Shown here: positions 61,015 to 61,081 of the stretch, piece after piece
Position numbering within the stretch: the first letter of the stretch is position 1
Layout of the letters: each line of letters begins with the position of its first letter
DNA from: JAVVUJ01 sp964582545
GTDB lineage: Bacteria; Bacillota; Clostridia; Peptostreptococcales; Anaerovoracaceae
Length of the DNA stretch: 61,081 nt
Direction of reading: 5' to 3'
Assembly: GCA_964582545.1 (NCBI GenBank)
Contig: CAZOSB010000015.1
Location: forward strand, 1-61,081
Made by a program: the position numbers and the translations under genes
The notes under the pieces: model-generated
What the model was told of the DNA's origin: nothing
Database searches by the model: none
Seen by the model: the letters and a program-made list of their open reading frames with translations, nothing else

Positions 61015-61081
61015 AATAACTGATAGACGGTAGTTTGACACTAAATTTAATAAAAAATAGTTAATAAGCTTGAAAAAGCTT

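Overview
The window looks like a chromosomal segment of a low-GC Gram-positive anaerobe, most likely class Clostridia (Bacillota). The signs are AT-rich intergenic DNA, strong AGGAGG-type ribosome binding sites with frequent TTG/GTG starts, TTGACA/TATAAT promoters, a ferrous-iron Feo system under a DtxR-type repressor, AgrC/LytTR-type signalling, a long single-chain PurL and a split HisZ/HisG histidine pathway. No rRNA, tRNA, CRISPR array, phage or complete insertion sequence was seen. The genus cannot be named from the sequence alone.

Left third (1-25300) is accessory and regulatory. It holds a three-gene ABC exporter (33-2298), a decayed stretch (2299-2985), two FAD enzymes (a DAO/Rieske oxidoreductase and a berberine-bridge-type oxidase), and a divergent dtxR / feoA-feoB-Cys-rich-peptide locus with clear DtxR-type operators. 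A TetR-FabF pair has its own palindromic operator. It is followed by a U32 peptidase-family protein, a PadR/DUF2812 pair whose second gene has an in-frame stop, an AT-rich two-gene insert of unknown function (13996-15206), a YtrA-type GntR/ABC operon, a MazF toxin fragment, a GNAT-like protein, an AgrC/AgrA-like two-component system beside a VanZ protein and an exported protein, and a DUF1016/YhcG nuclease-like gene. trmB closes the region.

The middle (25300-46180) starts with a YfcC-type carrier and an aminoacyl-histidine dipeptidase, which together could import and cleave peptides or amino acids. They precede a histidine biosynthesis cluster: hisZ-hisG (fused in one frame), hisD, hisC, hisB, hisH, hisA, hisF, then a tandem 104-bp hairpin repeat, then hisI and hisE. 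No histidinol-phosphatase gene is visible. Next come a coiled-coil protein, an intergenic region with several hairpins before a ZIP metal transporter, a PadR-DUF1700-DUF4097 operon, a phospholipase D/cardiolipin synthase, and a heterodimeric ABC exporter pair.

The right third (46180-61081) is a purine cluster, purL-purE-purM-purN-purF-purH-purD, mostly with short gaps or overlaps. purC, purK, purB and purA are absent from it. The purF product lacks the usual N-terminal Cys nucleophile (Met-Gly-Gly instead of Met-Cys-Gly). The end of the window has an exported phosphodiester-glycosidase-like protein and a minus-strand operon of a D-2-hydroxyacid dehydrogenase, CcdA, a TlpA/ResA thioredoxin and a small membrane peptide that seems to have been cut short by a hairpin-rich repeat.

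I found no complete, clearly new multi-gene system. The best leads are the HisZ-HisG fusion, the Cys-less PurF, the dispersed hairpin repeat family, the structured region before the ZIP gene, and the unrecognised two-gene insert at 13996-15206.
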